NCBI RefSeq assembly: GCF_017832975.1
Contig: NZ_JAFIBI010000001.1
Span: 2,108,001 to 2,172,000, forward strand
From: Arthrobacter sp. PvP023
GTDB lineage: Bacteria > Actinomycetota > Actinomycetes > Actinomycetales > Micrococcaceae
Direction: 5' to 3'
Length of the DNA: 64,000 nt
The first letter of the stretch is position 1. Every line of letters starts with the position of its first letter. This document shows positions 1-12,003 of this stretch, piece by piece. Below the pieces are notes generated by a model. It made no database searches, was not told where the DNA came from, and worked only from the letters and a program-made list of their open reading frames with translations. Made by a program: the position numbers and the translations under genes.

Positions 1-59
1 AGATCAAATCATCGCGTCCAGCTCCCAGTCTGGACGCCGTCGAGGGGGAAGGATCCTTC

Positions 60-2237
<2,178 letters not shown>

Positions 2238-2246
2238 TTGACGCAG

Positions 2247-2283
2247 GGGTGGGGCCGTCGGTTGTTTAGCCGGCCCCGCCCCT
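2247..2283 (+). terminator. Hairpin after rho
   Basis: A GC-rich stem of about 11 bp (GGGTGGGGCCG against CGGCCCCGCCC, one G-T wobble) with a 13-nt loop lies 10 nt after the rho stop. It is followed by TTT and later TTTTT. It is probably the rho transcript terminator. Confidence 0.55.
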
Positions 2284-2286
2284 TTG

Positions 2287-2401
2287 TCGTTCGGTTTTTG
2301 CCGCCCCCGCCCCTACGCGTGGAGGCTCGATCCTGACGGATCTGAGCCTCCACGCTCCGGCAGGCCCGATGCCACTCCCTGGGCGGCAAAAAACGGAACG
2401 A
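2287..2401. repeat. Nested inverted repeat between rho and prfA
   Basis: The outer arms are 2287-2306 (TCGTTCGGTTTTTGCCGCCC) and 2381-2401. They are inverse complements apart from one mismatch and one extra base. Inside them is a perfect 12-bp stem, GCGTGGAGGCTC at 2317-2328 against GAGCCTCCACGC at 2344-2355. The element occupies most of the 230-bp gap before prfA. It could be a bidirectional transcription barrier or a small dispersed palindromic element. Confidence 0.6.
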
Positions 2402-2467
2402 CCTGCACTCGTCCCACCCAAACGCGCGGCGTTACTAGACTTGTAAGAGTCGAAAGAGGTTTTGAAA

Positions 2468-3541
2468 ATGTTTGAGTCCGTACAGGGCCTGTTGGATGAG
2501 CATGCAGCTATCCAGGCGCAGCTGGGGGATCCTGCTGTTTATGCTGACCAGAAGCTTGCCCGGAAACTGGGGCGGCGTTCTGCACAGTTGAACGGCATTG
2601 TGGAGGCCTACCATCGCTGGGAAAGCATCCGCGACGACCTGGCGGCTGCCAAGGAAATGGCGGACGAGGACCCCGAGTTTGCCGCGGAGGTGCCGGAACT
2701 GGAGGCTTCGCTGGAGACGGCTGCCGCCAAGTTGCGCCGGCTCCTCATCCCGCGGGATCCGGACGATGCCCGCAACGTGATCCTCGAGGTCAAGGGCGGA
2801 GAGGGCGGCGACGAGGCTGCGCTGTTCGCTGCGGACCTGCTGCGGATGTACTCCCGCTATGCGGAATCCCGCGGCTGGAAGACGGAGCTGATCTCGGCCA
2901 CCGAATCGGACCTCGGCGGGTACAAGGACGTCCAGATGGCCGTCAAGGGCAACTCCAACGACCCTGCAGAGGGCGTCTACGCGAGGCTCAAATTCGAGGG
3001 CGGCGTGCACCGCGTACAGCGCGTCCCGGTGACGGAATCCCAGGGCCGCATCCACACCTCGGCTGCCGGCGTGCTGGTGCTTCCCGAAGTGGACGAACCT
3101 GAGGAACTCGAGATCAACCAGAACGACCTCAAGATCGACGTCTACCGGTCCTCCGGGCCCGGCGGACAGTCCGTCAACACTACCGACTCCGCGGTGCGCA
3201 TCACCCACCTTCCCACCGGAATCGTGGTGGCCATGCAGAACGAGAAGTCCCAGCTGCAGAACCGTGAGGCCGGCATGCGCGTGCTCCGGGCACGCATCCT
3301 GGCGCACCAGCAGGAGCAGATTGACGCCGAGAACTCGGCCCAGCGCAAATCGCAGATCCGCACCATGGACCGCTCCGAGCGCATCCGCACGTACAACTAC
3401 CCGGAAAACCGGATCGCGGACCACCGCACCGGTTACAAGGCCTACAACCTGGACCAGGTCATGAACGGCGACCTTGAACCGGTCATCCAGTCGGCCATCG
3501 AGATGGACGAACAGGCCCGCCTGGACGCCATCGGCGAATAG
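2468..3541 (+). CDS. prfA: Peptide chain release factor 1
   Basis: Releases finished peptides at UAA and UAG codons. The 357-residue protein carries the catalytic GGQ loop ([15 protein letters not shown]) and the stop-codon-reading PxT tripeptide, here PVT in [18 protein letters not shown] 2468 is chosen because AGAGG lies at good distance upstream; an in-frame TTG at 2462 lies too close to it. prmC, which methylates the GGQ glutamine of this protein, follows after 18 bp, so the pair is probably one transcript. Confidence 0.97.
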   Translation: MFESVQGLLDEHAAIQAQLGDPAVYADQKLARKLGRRSAQLNGIVEAYHRWESIRDDLAAAKEMADEDPEFAAEVPELEASLETAAAKLRRLLIPRDPDDARNVILEVKGGEGGDEAALFAADLLRMYSRYAESRGWKTELISATESDLGGYKDVQMAVKGNSNDPAEGVYARLKFEGGVHRVQRVPVTESQGRIHTSAAGVLVLPEVDEPEELEINQNDLKIDVYRSSGPGGQSVNTTDSAVRITHLPTGIVVAMQNEKSQLQNREAGMRVLRARILAHQQEQIDAENSAQRKSQIRTMDRSERIRTYNYPENRIADHRTGYKAYNLDQVMNGDLEPVIQSAIEMDEQARLDAIGE

Positions 3542-3559
3542 CCCCGGGCCGGTCGTTTG

Positions 3560-4453
3560 ATGACACATGGAACAGGACTGAGCCTGGCGGAGGCAGTCCG
3601 CCAGGCAACCGCGCTCCTGGCCGATGCCGGTGTCCCCAGCCCGCGGGTGGACGCGGAACTGCTGGCGGACCACCTCCTGGGAGTCGGACTGGGCAGGCTG
3701 CGGGCCATGCTCCTGGGCGATTCCCCGGCTCCCGAGGGTTACCCCGAGCTGGTGGCCGAGCGCGCGCGCCGGGTGCCTTTGCAGCACATCACCGGTGTGG
3801 CCCATTTCCGGTACCTGCAGCTTGCCGTGGGGCCGGGGGTCTTCATTCCGCGGCCGGAGACCGAATCCGTGGTGCAGCTGGTCATTGACTGGCTCAACGA
3901 CCGTGACCGGCTGCCCGGACGGACCTACCCCAAGGTAGTGGACCTGGGCACCGGATCCGGTGCCATTGCAGGGTCCATCGCCCTCGAAGTCCCCGGAGCG
4001 GAAGTCTACGCCGTGGAATTCAGCGAGTTTGCGCACGCCTGGGCCGAACGGAACCTGCGCCCGCTCGGTGTCACCCTCCTCCGGGGGGACCTGCGCGACG
4101 CGCTTCCGGACCATAACGGAACCTTCGACGTCGTCGTCTCCAATCCGCCCTACATTCCCGCGGAAGCAATCCCCAACGAACCCGAAGTGGCGCTGCACGA
4201 TCCGCCCGAAGCCCTGTACGGCGGGGGAGCGGACGGAATGGAGCTCCCGACGGCGGCGGCAGCGTCTGCCGCCCGGCTGCTGGTTCCCGGCGGCTACTTC
4301 GTGATGGAACACGCCGAAGTCCAGGCGACGTGGATCGCCGCCATGATGGAGAAGTCCGGCCTCTGGTCCGACGTGACGACGCACCTGGACCTCAACGGCA
4401 GGGAGCGTGCCACCAGTGCCGTCCTTGCCGGAGCGGTAAACGGAACAGCGTAG
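3560..4453 (+). CDS. prmC: Release factor glutamine methyltransferase
   Basis: SAM-dependent N5-methyltransferase acting on the GGQ glutamine of release factors. The 297-residue protein has an N-terminal helical substrate domain, the SAM loop VVDLGTGSGAIAGSIA, and the NPPY active-site motif (VVSNPPYIPAEAI) typical of amide-nitrogen methyltransferases. ATG 3560 is taken as the start; the overlapping TTG 3557 is also possible and neither has a strong ribosome site. It follows its substrate gene prfA closely. Confidence 0.95.
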   Translation: MTHGTGLSLAEAVRQATALLADAGVPSPRVDAELLADHLLGVGLGRLRAMLLGDSPAPEGYPELVAERARRVPLQHITGVAHFRYLQLAVGPGVFIPRPETESVVQLVIDWLNDRDRLPGRTYPKVVDLGTGSGAIAGSIALEVPGAEVYAVEFSEFAHAWAERNLRPLGVTLLRGDLRDALPDHNGTFDVVVSNPPYIPAEAIPNEPEVALHDPPEALYGGGADGMELPTAAAASAARLLVPGGYFVMEHAEVQATWIAAMMEKSGLWSDVTTHLDLNGRERATSAVLAGAVNGTA

Positions 4454-4528
4454 TCAACGGCAAAGCCCAGTAAACGGCACGGACCGGTGGATACGGATCA
4501 GTGCACGAAGTGATGAAAGAATAGGCCA

Positions 4529-5260
4529 GTGACCACAACCTATGACTGCACGGCAGCTGACCAGCGGGCTGAAGGGCTGGAGAACGCCCAGCGGGCCATC
4601 CGCCAACACAAATGCGTGGTGTTCCCGACGGACACGGTTTATGGAATCGGTGCTGACGCCTTCTCGCCACAGGCTGTCACCCTGCTGCTCGCGTCCAAGG
4701 GCCGCAGCCGGAAGATGCCGCCGCCCGTCCTGATTCCGCGCCTCAACGCACTGGACGGACTGGCAACTGATGTTCCGGCAGAGGCCCGCAAGCTTGCTGA
4801 AGCGTTTTGGCCGGGAGGCCTCACCATGATTTTCCACGCACAGCCGTCGCTGGACTGGGACCTGGGCGAGACCAAGGGCACTGTCGCGTTGCGGATGCCG
4901 GCCGACGACGTCGCGCAGGACCTGCTGACGCTGACCGGACCGCTGGCGGTGTCCTCCGCGAACCGAACCGGCCAGCCTGCTGCCCGCACTGCCGCCGAAG
5001 CCATGACCCAGCTCGCTGAATCCGTCGAGGTTTACCTCGAAGGGGGACTGCGCCCGGACGGCGACGCGGACGCCCTCCCGTCCACCATCGTCGACGCCAC
5101 AGCTCTGCCGCTCAGGGTGGTACGCCAGGGTGCCATCAGCGTGGAACGGCTTCGCGAGGTCGTACCCGGTCTCCTGGACATTGACGGCAACGCGGCCGAC
5201 GTCCCTGCGGCTGAGCCGGCGACGGACACGGAATCAGTGACGGATCCCGACGCCGAATGA
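4529..5260 (+). CDS. tsaC: L-threonylcarbamoyladenylate synthase (Sua5/YrdC/TsaC)
   Basis: Makes threonylcarbamoyl-AMP from threonine, bicarbonate and ATP, the first step of the t6A modification at tRNA position 37. The 243-residue protein shows the YrdC fold signature (FPTDTVYGIGADAF, then SKGRSRKMPPPVLI) and the SSANRTGQPA segment. GTG 4529 has GAAAGAATAGG upstream. Only a short acidic tail follows the YrdC domain, so the full Sua5 C-terminal domain is absent. The stop overlaps the next start as ATGA, indicating translational coupling to the glycosyltransferase. Confidence 0.93.
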   Translation: MTTTYDCTAADQRAEGLENAQRAIRQHKCVVFPTDTVYGIGADAFSPQAVTLLLASKGRSRKMPPPVLIPRLNALDGLATDVPAEARKLAEAFWPGGLTMIFHAQPSLDWDLGETKGTVALRMPADDVAQDLLTLTGPLAVSSANRTGQPAARTAAEAMTQLAESVEVYLEGGLRPDGDADALPSTIVDATALPLRVVRQGAISVERLREVVPGLLDIDGNAADVPAAEPATDTESVTDPDAE

Positions 5261-6015
5261 TCCTCACCCGGCACCACATACCTGTCCTCGGCGTTGACGC
5301 CACGCCGCTGACTGTTTCCGAGATGACGGCGACGCTCAACCGCTTTGTTGCCGAAGGCAGCACCCGCACAGTGGTGGGCCACAACCTGCACAGCGTGACA
5401 CTCTTCCATTCGGACCCGGAGTTCCGCGCCCTCTATGAAGACAGCGACGTCGTGCTGCTCGACGGCGCCCCCGTCCTGTGGCTGTGGGGAAGATCGGGAG
5501 AGGCCGATGGGCCGGTCATGGACTACCGGCTGGGCTCCACCGACTGGATACCTGCCCTCGGCAGTGTCGAAGGGCTTGAACGAATTGCCGTGATCGGAGC
5601 CGGAGCGGAAGCCAATGCCAGGGCTGTGGCACGCCTGGCCGGAATCGTTCCCAACGCCAAGGTGGCCGGCATGCCAGGCGAGGGATGGAACAGTGCCCTG
5701 GAGGGCGAAGCTGTTGCCTGGCTGCAGGAACTGCGTCCCCAGATGGTGCTGCTCGGGCTGGGCATGCCGCTGCAGGAGATGGTTCTCCGCCGCAGGCTTT
5801 CCGTTCTTCCCCCTGCCGTGTATTGCGCGGTGGGCGGTGCGATCGAACAGATTGCCGGAATCCAGAAACTCGCTCCGCGCTGGCTGGGCCGCCTGGGACT
5901 GGAATGGGCCTGGCGGCTCATACTGCATCCGCGCAGGGTTGCCTATCGCGTGTTCGGCGAGCCGTGGGTGCTCCTGGCGCTTCTGGTCCGGCGACGCCTC
6001 ACGTCAAACCGCTAG
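5257..6015 (+). CDS. WecG/TagA/CpsF family glycosyltransferase
   Basis: This family transfers an N-acetylhexosamine (for example ManNAc or ManNAcA) onto an undecaprenyl-diphosphate-linked sugar in teichoic acid, capsule or common-antigen synthesis. The 252-residue protein carries family features: a DGxPVxW-type segment (VVLLDGAPVLWLWG), a GLGMPLQE segment and a basic C-terminus probably held at the inner membrane face. It starts inside the tsaC stop (ATGA) and lies upstream of a WecA-type gene, which would make its lipid-linked acceptor. The exact sugar cannot be read from sequence. Confidence 0.85.
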   Translation: MILTRHHIPVLGVDATPLTVSEMTATLNRFVAEGSTRTVVGHNLHSVTLFHSDPEFRALYEDSDVVLLDGAPVLWLWGRSGEADGPVMDYRLGSTDWIPALGSVEGLERIAVIGAGAEANARAVARLAGIVPNAKVAGMPGEGWNSALEGEAVAWLQELRPQMVLLGLGMPLQEMVLRRRLSVLPPAVYCAVGGAIEQIAGIQKLAPRWLGRLGLEWAWRLILHPRRVAYRVFGEPWVLLALLVRRRLTSNR

Positions 6016-6032
6016 GGTCGCCGCCGAGCGCG

Positions 6033-6929
6033 CTAGAACTTCTGGTCCTTCAGGGGCCCGAAGCCCTTGCCCCTGAGGCCGGTGGAAAACGCACGGAACC
6101 AGTCGGCCAGCCCGCGGAAGTCGCCGCGGCGCAGGAAGTAGCCGAGGTAGCCGCCCACGTCGGCCACGAGCGACTTCACCCGGAAGTGGCGGCGGATCAG
6201 GTATCCGCGGTTCCGATAGTAGTAGTAGCGCTTGAACGCGGTCTCAGGAACAATAACGTGCCACCGGGCCCCAAAAACATGTTGAGTCTCTGCAAAGGCG
6301 TGGGGGTGCGTGATGGCCGTGGTGGTGACCGTACCGAAGCGGATGCCGGCTTTCCGGAGCCTGATGGTGAAGTCCACCTCGTCGCCACGGATGAAGAGCC
6401 GCATGTCGGGCAAACCTACTTTGAAGAAGACGTCTGAACGGATCAGCGCGCCATTGAAGAAGTGGCCGTCATCGGGCAGGAATCCGAGTTTTTCCACCTC
6501 TGCGCGGTCGTGGGTGACTTTGCCGTCGAGGCGGAAGAAAAAAGACAGCCGGTCAGGGTGGCCCGGCGCGGCAACCAGCGGAACCACGGCATCCAGGCCG
6601 CGCGCCTGTGCCTCGCGGAGCAGCGTGGCGAGGCACTCCGGGTCGCCGGGCTCGGCGTCGTCGTCCATCATCCAGATCCAGTCAGCGCCGCTGGCCACCG
6701 CCTTGAGGATGGCCAGGGAGAAGCCGCCTGCGCCGCCAAGGTTCGCTTCTGACCGGACATATTCCACGTTGGAGTGCCGGGAAGCCACGTCTTTTGCGGG
6801 CGCGGTGCCGCTGTCCACCAGGCAAATGGAACGCACCGGAGCGGTCTGCCTGTTGATTGCATCCAGCAGAACGGCGAGCTCACGGGGACGATCAAACGTC
6901 ACGGCGGCAACTGCAACCGACAGGGACAT
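6033..6929 (-). CDS. Family 2 glycosyltransferase, GlfT1-like
   Basis: Inverting GT-A transferase of 298 residues. It has an N-terminal nucleotide-binding strand (VAAVTFDRPRELAVLLDAI), a metal-binding DDD in WIWMMDDDAEP near residue 90, and a GDEVDFTIRLRKAG acceptor-side motif as in galactofuranosyl/rhamnosyl transferases such as GlfT1. GAAAGGAACC lies ahead of the ATG at 6929. It is antisense to its neighbours, between a WecG-type and a WecA-type gene, suggesting a shared surface-polymer role. Donor and acceptor are unknown. Confidence 0.8.
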   Translation of the reverse strand: MSLSVAVAAVTFDRPRELAVLLDAINRQTAPVRSICLVDSGTAPAKDVASRHSNVEYVRSEANLGGAGGFSLAILKAVASGADWIWMMDDDAEPGDPECLATLLREAQARGLDAVVPLVAAPGHPDRLSFFFRLDGKVTHDRAEVEKLGFLPDDGHFFNGALIRSDVFFKVGLPDMRLFIRGDEVDFTIRLRKAGIRFGTVTTTAITHPHAFAETQHVFGARWHVIVPETAFKRYYYYRNRGYLIRRHFRVKSLVADVGGYLGYFLRRGDFRGLADWFRAFSTGLRGKGFGPLKDQKF

Positions 6930-7225
6930 TGCTGGTTCCTTTCAACACGGCTGCCGGTGGTTTTCCCGCCGGCAGTGGGCCGTGTGACGCGAAGCCAGCT
7001 AGCCGTTGGCATTAGTATCTTGACTAGAGTCCACTGTAATACAGCCCTGTCAGGCACTACGCACTGCCTGCCGCGCGCACGGCGACGGAGAAGTTTCATT
7101 TATCGAAAGTCAGTTCCACAGCAATCGCACCCTAGCCATCCCTGCCACCCGGCACTGACCGGGCCGCAGGGGTACACGCTGCCAGGGGTTGGTTCCGCTG
7201 ACGGTGCGGGGACGGTGGTTTCCCC

Positions 7226-8386
7226 ATGATCATGTACCTGCTCATGATGCTGACGGCAGCAGGCGTTTCGTTCGCCGCGACCTGGGGCGCACGGTTCATC
7301 GGCAACAGGCTCGAACTTTTCTCGCCGATCCGCAGCCGCGACACCCACTCCCACAAGGTCTCCAGGCTGGGCGGCCTGGGCATCTACGCAGGGTTCCTGG
7401 TGGCGCTGGTCGTGGCGAGCCAGTCATTCTTCGTCAAGGACATCTTCCGCGGCAACGCCTCCCCGTGGGGGGTCCTCGCCGGCGCCACGCTGATCGTCAT
7501 TGTGGGCCTCGCCGACGACCTGCTCGACCTGCGGTGGTGGGTGAAGCTGATCGGCCAAAGCGCCGCTGCCATGGTCGTGGCCATCTGGGGCGTCAGGATG
7601 ACCATCGTCCCCTTTGTTCCCGAGCCCATCATCCTCGAGAACGAGATGGTCCGCATCGTCCTCACCGCCGGGCTGATCGTGACCACCATGAACGCCTTCA
7701 ACTTCATCGACGGACTGGACGGGCTGGCCGCAGGAGTAGCCATCATCGGCGGTGCAGCATTCTTCCTGACCGCATACTGGGTGCACCGGTCGGCAGTGCT
7801 GCTGGACTATTCGGACCTTGCGACGCTCCTGACCGCGGTAGTGGTGGGCAGTTGCGTGGGCTTCCTGCCCCATAACTGGTTTCCCTCGAAGATCTTCATG
7901 GGCGACTCCGGCGCCATGCTGATCGGTCTACTGCTGGCCTCCGCGGGCATAGTGTCGACCGGACAGATCACCTCCGGCCTCTACGACCGTGCGAACGGTA
8001 TCCCCACGATCATTCCCATCCTGCTGCCCTTCGCCGTGTTGTTCCTGCCGCTGCTGGATCTTTGCCTGGCTGTCGTACGGCGGACTGCGCTGGGCCGTTC
8101 GCCCTGGTCAGCCGACCGCGGACACCTGCACCACAAACTCATGGACATCGGCTATTCCCACCGGGCCTCCGTCCTCCTGATGTACGCATGGACCTGTGTC
8201 CTGGCCTTCGGCGGTCTGGCTTTCGCGATTTTCCCGTGGCAGACAGTACTGGCCGTGGACGTTGCTGCGGCCGCCATCATGGCCGTGGTCACCGCGTGGC
8301 CTTACCTTCGCGACAAGGCGCCCGGAGCGGGGCCGAGGTCGGAAGCGGAGTCTGAGGCCGAAGCTGAAGCGGCGGGGCAGGAGTGA
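7226..8386 (+). CDS. wecA: Undecaprenyl-phosphate N-acetylhexosamine-1-phosphate transferase (WecA/TagO type)
   Basis: Polytopic membrane enzyme that transfers a sugar-1-phosphate from a UDP-sugar onto undecaprenyl phosphate, priming cell-wall glycopolymer synthesis. The 386 residues carry the superfamily motifs LADDLLDL (Asp pair), NAFNFIDGLDGLAAG and GDSGAMLIG, the last two being catalytic and metal-binding loops. A cytoplasmic loop carries the RGHLHHKL histidine motif of the WecA/TagO branch rather than MraY. The C-terminus is hydrophilic and Glu/Ala-rich. It lies between glycan genes and the ATP synthase operon. Confidence 0.92.
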   Translation: MIMYLLMMLTAAGVSFAATWGARFIGNRLELFSPIRSRDTHSHKVSRLGGLGIYAGFLVALVVASQSFFVKDIFRGNASPWGVLAGATLIVIVGLADDLLDLRWWVKLIGQSAAAMVVAIWGVRMTIVPFVPEPIILENEMVRIVLTAGLIVTTMNAFNFIDGLDGLAAGVAIIGGAAFFLTAYWVHRSAVLLDYSDLATLLTAVVVGSCVGFLPHNWFPSKIFMGDSGAMLIGLLLASAGIVSTGQITSGLYDRANGIPTIIPILLPFAVLFLPLLDLCLAVVRRTALGRSPWSADRGHLHHKLMDIGYSHRASVLLMYAWTCVLAFGGLAFAIFPWQTVLAVDVAAAAIMAVVTAWPYLRDKAPGAGPRSEAESEAEAEAAGQE

Positions 8387-8402
8387 CCTTTGGACACCCT
8401 TT

Positions 8403-8431
8403 TTCCGAATAATTTCTATCTCATGTAGAAT
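8403..8431 (+). promoter_or_regulatory. Candidate promoter of the atp operon
   Basis: TTCCGA at 8403-8408 and TAGAAT at 8426-8431 are separated by 17 bp in the AT-rich part of the 108-bp gap after wecA. This gives a leader of about 55 nt to the first operon gene at 8495. Confidence 0.45.
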
Positions 8432-8494
8432 TTCAGTGCAGCTCTTCGCCGCACCCTCCCTTGCCAGCCCGCAGTACACGACGATTGGGATCTT

Positions 8495-8986
8495 ATGACC
8501 TCCAACGCCGAACCCGGACACAGATCCGGCAACGGACCCGTTGGTGTCTCCGGCCCCACAAAGTCACTGTGGCTGGGACTTTTGAAGCTGAGCGCGGGAG
8601 CGGCGCTGGCCGGCCTTGTGCTCGCCGGCATACCGGCCGCCATGCTCAACGGCTCCGGGGGAGTGCTGTCCAGTACTTTCGGCGGACTCCTGGTGATGGC
8701 CTTCTTCGGAATCAGCCTCCTGGTCGGCCATTTTGTCGGGCGGAACAATCCATCGGGTGCCATCGGGGTCTTCGTAGTCACCTACTTCGTCAAAGTAGTT
8801 GGTTTTGCCCTGGTGCTCTTCGTTATCGGTGCTCCCGCCTGGCTTCATGGCCGCTGGTTCCTGATCGGCGCGGTTACCGCCGTCGTATTGTGGCAGGCAG
8901 CAGAGATCTACGGATTCAGCAAGGCCCGCCTCCGGATTTATAACGACCCCCAACCCGTGAAAGACGGCAATGATGAACAGCCGTAA
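8495..8986 (+). CDS. AtpI-like membrane protein at head of atp operon
   Basis: 163-residue protein with four predicted hydrophobic segments (about residues 28-48, 60-80, 88-110 and 118-135) and a hydrophilic tail. Actinobacterial atp operons often begin with an 'ATP synthase protein I'-type gene; the position and size fit this, but motifs are weak. AtpI proteins help c-ring assembly in other bacteria, and the role here is inferred. The next gene starts within its last codons. Confidence 0.7.
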   Translation: MTSNAEPGHRSGNGPVGVSGPTKSLWLGLLKLSAGAALAGLVLAGIPAAMLNGSGGVLSSTFGGLLVMAFFGISLLVGHFVGRNNPSGAIGVFVVTYFVKVVGFALVLFVIGAPAWLHGRWFLIGAVTAVVLWQAAEIYGFSKARLRIYNDPQPVKDGNDEQP

Positions 8987-9302
8987 TTCGAAGCGAAAAA
9001 ACATGCGGGAAATCCCCAAATCCACCCAAGGTTCAGCAGGCGTATCTTCCGATGGCGGGGACGGCGGATACAACGCCGGCATCGCCGTCTTCAGCTACAT
9101 AATTGGCGGAATCATCGTCTGGAGTTTGATAGGGTGGGGTCTGGATTATCTGTGGGGAACCCGCTGGATTGTGCTCGCAGGCGCTCTGCTTGGAGCTGCG
9201 GGAGGGTTCTATCTTTCTCATATGCACGGCCTCACCAGTAACAGAACGTCAACTGGTGAAGACAGTGCAGCCAGCGGCCCGTCCAAGGACGAGGAACAGT
9301 AA
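8970..9302 (+). CDS. AtpZ/AtpI family small membrane protein
   Basis: 110-residue protein with a polar N-terminus, two hydrophobic helices (VFSYIIGGIIVWSLIGWGLDY and IVLAGALLGAAGGFYL) joined by a short GTRW turn, and an acidic tail. This hairpin fits the AtpZ/AtpI family, implicated in F-type ATPase assembly and magnesium or calcium handling in other bacteria. It overlaps the previous gene by 17 bp. ATG 9003 is an alternative start that would remove most of the basic N-terminal stretch. Confidence 0.75.
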   Translation: MMNSRNSKRKNMREIPKSTQGSAGVSSDGGDGGYNAGIAVFSYIIGGIIVWSLIGWGLDYLWGTRWIVLAGALLGAAGGFYLSHMHGLTSNRTSTGEDSAASGPSKDEEQ

Positions 9303-9393
9303 TGCCTAACAATTTCACAAGGGGAAGGGCGGACACGATGATCGCCGGACCCTCACCAACGCCCAATGATGGACACTGCAGAGAGGAAACGCG

Positions 9394-10194
9394 TTGATCG
9401 CGCTTGCGCTCCCGGCCCAAGATTCAGGAGAGTTCAATCCTCCTGGAATTGAAGAAATGCACCTGCCGGCAATCCTGCCGTGGGGTGCGGCAGACGGATT
9501 CTCCAAGCAGATGCTGCTGGTAATCCTGTCGGTCGTCATTATCGCTACATTCTTTCTGCTAGCTGCGCGGAAGCAGCAGCTTGTTCCCGGCAAACTGCAG
9601 TTCGCAGGTGAGGCCGCCTACGGCTTCGTCCGCAACAGCATCGCCAAGGACATCATTGGCGGCAAGGACTTCATGAAGTACGTCCCGCTGTTGTTCAGCC
9701 TCTTCTTCTTCATCCTGGTGAACAACATCTACGGCGCCATCCCGCTGATCCAGCTTCCGAGCTTCTCGCACGTCGGCGGCGCCTACGTGCTGGCGGCCAT
9801 CGTCTACCTGACCTGGATCGCCATTGGCGTGAAGAAGAACGGGATCAAGTACTTCAAGCTGGCCACCGTTCCCACGGGCGTGCCGGTCTACATTCTCCCG
9901 ATCGTTATCCCTATCGAGATCATCTCCAACTTCCTGGTCCGCCCGGTCACGCACAGCCTCCGTCTGTTCGCCACCATGCTGGCCGGTCACCTGATCGTGA
10001 TGATTGCCGGTTCCGGCATCGAGTACCTCGTCATGCAGGAGAACATCCTCCTCAAGGGCACCTCCGTACTGGTGCTCGTCGGCGCTATCGCCATGTACAT
10101 GCTGGAAGCGCTGATCATGGCGCTGCAGGCTTACGTTTTCACGCTGCTGACTGCCATCTACATTGAAGGCGCTCTGCACGCGGACAGCCACTAG
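9394..10194 (+). CDS. atpB: F0F1 ATP synthase subunit a
   Basis: Membrane subunit that forms the proton half-channels against the c-ring. The 266-residue protein has the essential arginine in [13 protein letters not shown] and multiple membrane helices. The start is TTG 9394, supported by GAGAGG at 9381-9386; no ATG lies nearby in frame. It is the first structural ATP synthase gene of the operon, in the standard order B-E-F-H-A-G-D-C. Confidence 0.97.
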   Translation: MIALALPAQDSGEFNPPGIEEMHLPAILPWGAADGFSKQMLLVILSVVIIATFFLLAARKQQLVPGKLQFAGEAAYGFVRNSIAKDIIGGKDFMKYVPLLFSLFFFILVNNIYGAIPLIQLPSFSHVGGAYVLAAIVYLTWIAIGVKKNGIKYFKLATVPTGVPVYILPIVIPIEIISNFLVRPVTHSLRLFATMLAGHLIVMIAGSGIEYLVMQENILLKGTSVLVLVGAIAMYMLEALIMALQAYVFTLLTAIYIEGALHADSH

Positions 10195-10205
10195 GCACCC
10201 ACATA

Positions 10206-10227
10206 CTTCCCCTTCGCGGGGATGAAG
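10206..10227 (+). promoter_or_regulatory. Hairpin between atpB and atpE
   Basis: CTTC-CCC and GGGG-AT-GAAG form a short stem with a 2-nt bulge and a small TTCGC loop, about 50 nt before atpE. Hairpins or enhancer-like sequences before atpE adjust its high translation in other bacteria. A role here is inference. Confidence 0.35.
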
Positions 10228-10274
10228 CAACCCAAACAACCTGCCACACGGGTGGCATCTTGAAAGGAAGAAAA

Positions 10275-10493
10275 ATGGAAGGCTCCATCAACGGCTCCCT
10301 CAACCTCATCGGCTACGGCCTCTCCGCTATCGGCGGTGGTATCGGTGTGGGTCTCGTGTTCGCGGCTTACATCAATGGTGTGGCACGTCAGCCGGAAGCC
10401 CAGCGCGTCCTGCAGCCGATCGCATTCCTCGGCCTCGCGCTGACTGAAGCACTCGCCATCCTCGGCCTGGTCTTCGCTTTCGTTCTCTCCTAA
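10275..10493 (+). CDS. atpE: F0F1 ATP synthase subunit c
   Basis: Proteolipid of the rotating ring, 72 residues: two helices joined by the polar RQP loop (residues 38-40). The proton-binding carboxylate is Glu58 in [10 protein letters not shown]. Residues 20-26 form the glycine-rich packing helix. ATG 10275 follows GAAAGGAAG; an in-frame TTG at 10260 is ignored. Confidence 0.97.
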   Translation: MEGSINGSLNLIGYGLSAIGGGIGVGLVFAAYINGVARQPEAQRVLQPIAFLGLALTEALAILGLVFAFVLS

Positions 10494-10542
10494 TCGTTAG
10501 AACCTAGCGAACATCCAGAACCGAGTAGATAAGGACGGGTGA

Positions 10543-11093
<551 letters not shown>

Positions 11094-11094
<1 letters not shown>

Positions 11095-11921
11095 TGGCAG
11101 GTGTATCGAGCGAATCGCTGACCGCGGCGCTGGTTGCGTTGGAAGCCAAGCTTCCCTTCGCTTCGCTGCAGTTGGCAAAGGAACTCTTCGGAATCCTGGG
11201 AACAGTGGACAGCTCGGCTGGCTTGCGCCGTGCCCTGACTGACCCGTCCCGCAGCGGCGACGAAAAGTCGGCACTGGTCAAGCAGCTCTTCGGTGGAAAA
11301 GTCTCCACCGATGCTGCGGAAATTGCGAGCGGACTGGCCGGTTCACGCTGGGCGTCGGCTCGGGATATCGGCGATGCACTCGAGACTCTTGCCGCTTCGG
11401 TGGTAATTGCCGTTGCTGAGAACAAGTCGGCCGTCTCTGCCTCAGGAATCACCGGACTGGAAACGCTGGAGAACGATCTGTTCGCCTTCAACCACGCCGT
11501 TGATTCCAGCCACGAGGTACAGCGTGCTCTGTCCGAGCCGCAGGCGAGCCCGGCTGCCAAGATTGCCCTCGCCGAAAAGCTCGTTCCCAATGCAAGCGAG
11601 GAAGCGAAAGTCCTTATCGGACAGGCAGTTTCGCATCCCCGTGGCCTCAAGGCGACCAACCTTGTGCGTCGGTTCGCCGAACTTGCAGCCAAGCGCCAGC
11701 AGCGCTGGATCGCAACGGTCAGCGTCACCCGTCCGCTGACGGAGTCGCAGACCGGCCGGCTGCAGGCAGGGCTGAACGCCCTGTACGGGCGCGAGCTCAA
11801 GATCAACATGAACGTTGACCCGGCACTGATCGGTGGCATCCGGATCCAGGTTGGTGATGAAGTGGTAGACGCTTCGCTGCTCACCCGCCTGGGCCAGCTC
11901 CAGCGTCAGCTTGCCGGCTAA
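11094..11921 (+). CDS. atpH: F0F1 ATP synthase subunit delta
   Basis: Connects the peripheral stalk to the top of the alpha3beta3 head. At 275 residues it is much longer than the roughly 177 of E. coli, as is normal in actinobacteria. The C-terminal OSCP signature region (VSVTRPLTESQTGRLQAGL, then GGIRIQVGDEVVDASL) is clear, while the N-terminal half is divergent. It is translationally coupled to atpF. Confidence 0.95.
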
Positions 11922-12003
11922 CCGGACAAGCACAACTTAACTGATAGAAACCCCGGTCATCGTGACAACGATGATCACGAAAACAGGAGAGCAGGGACTG
12001 CAG

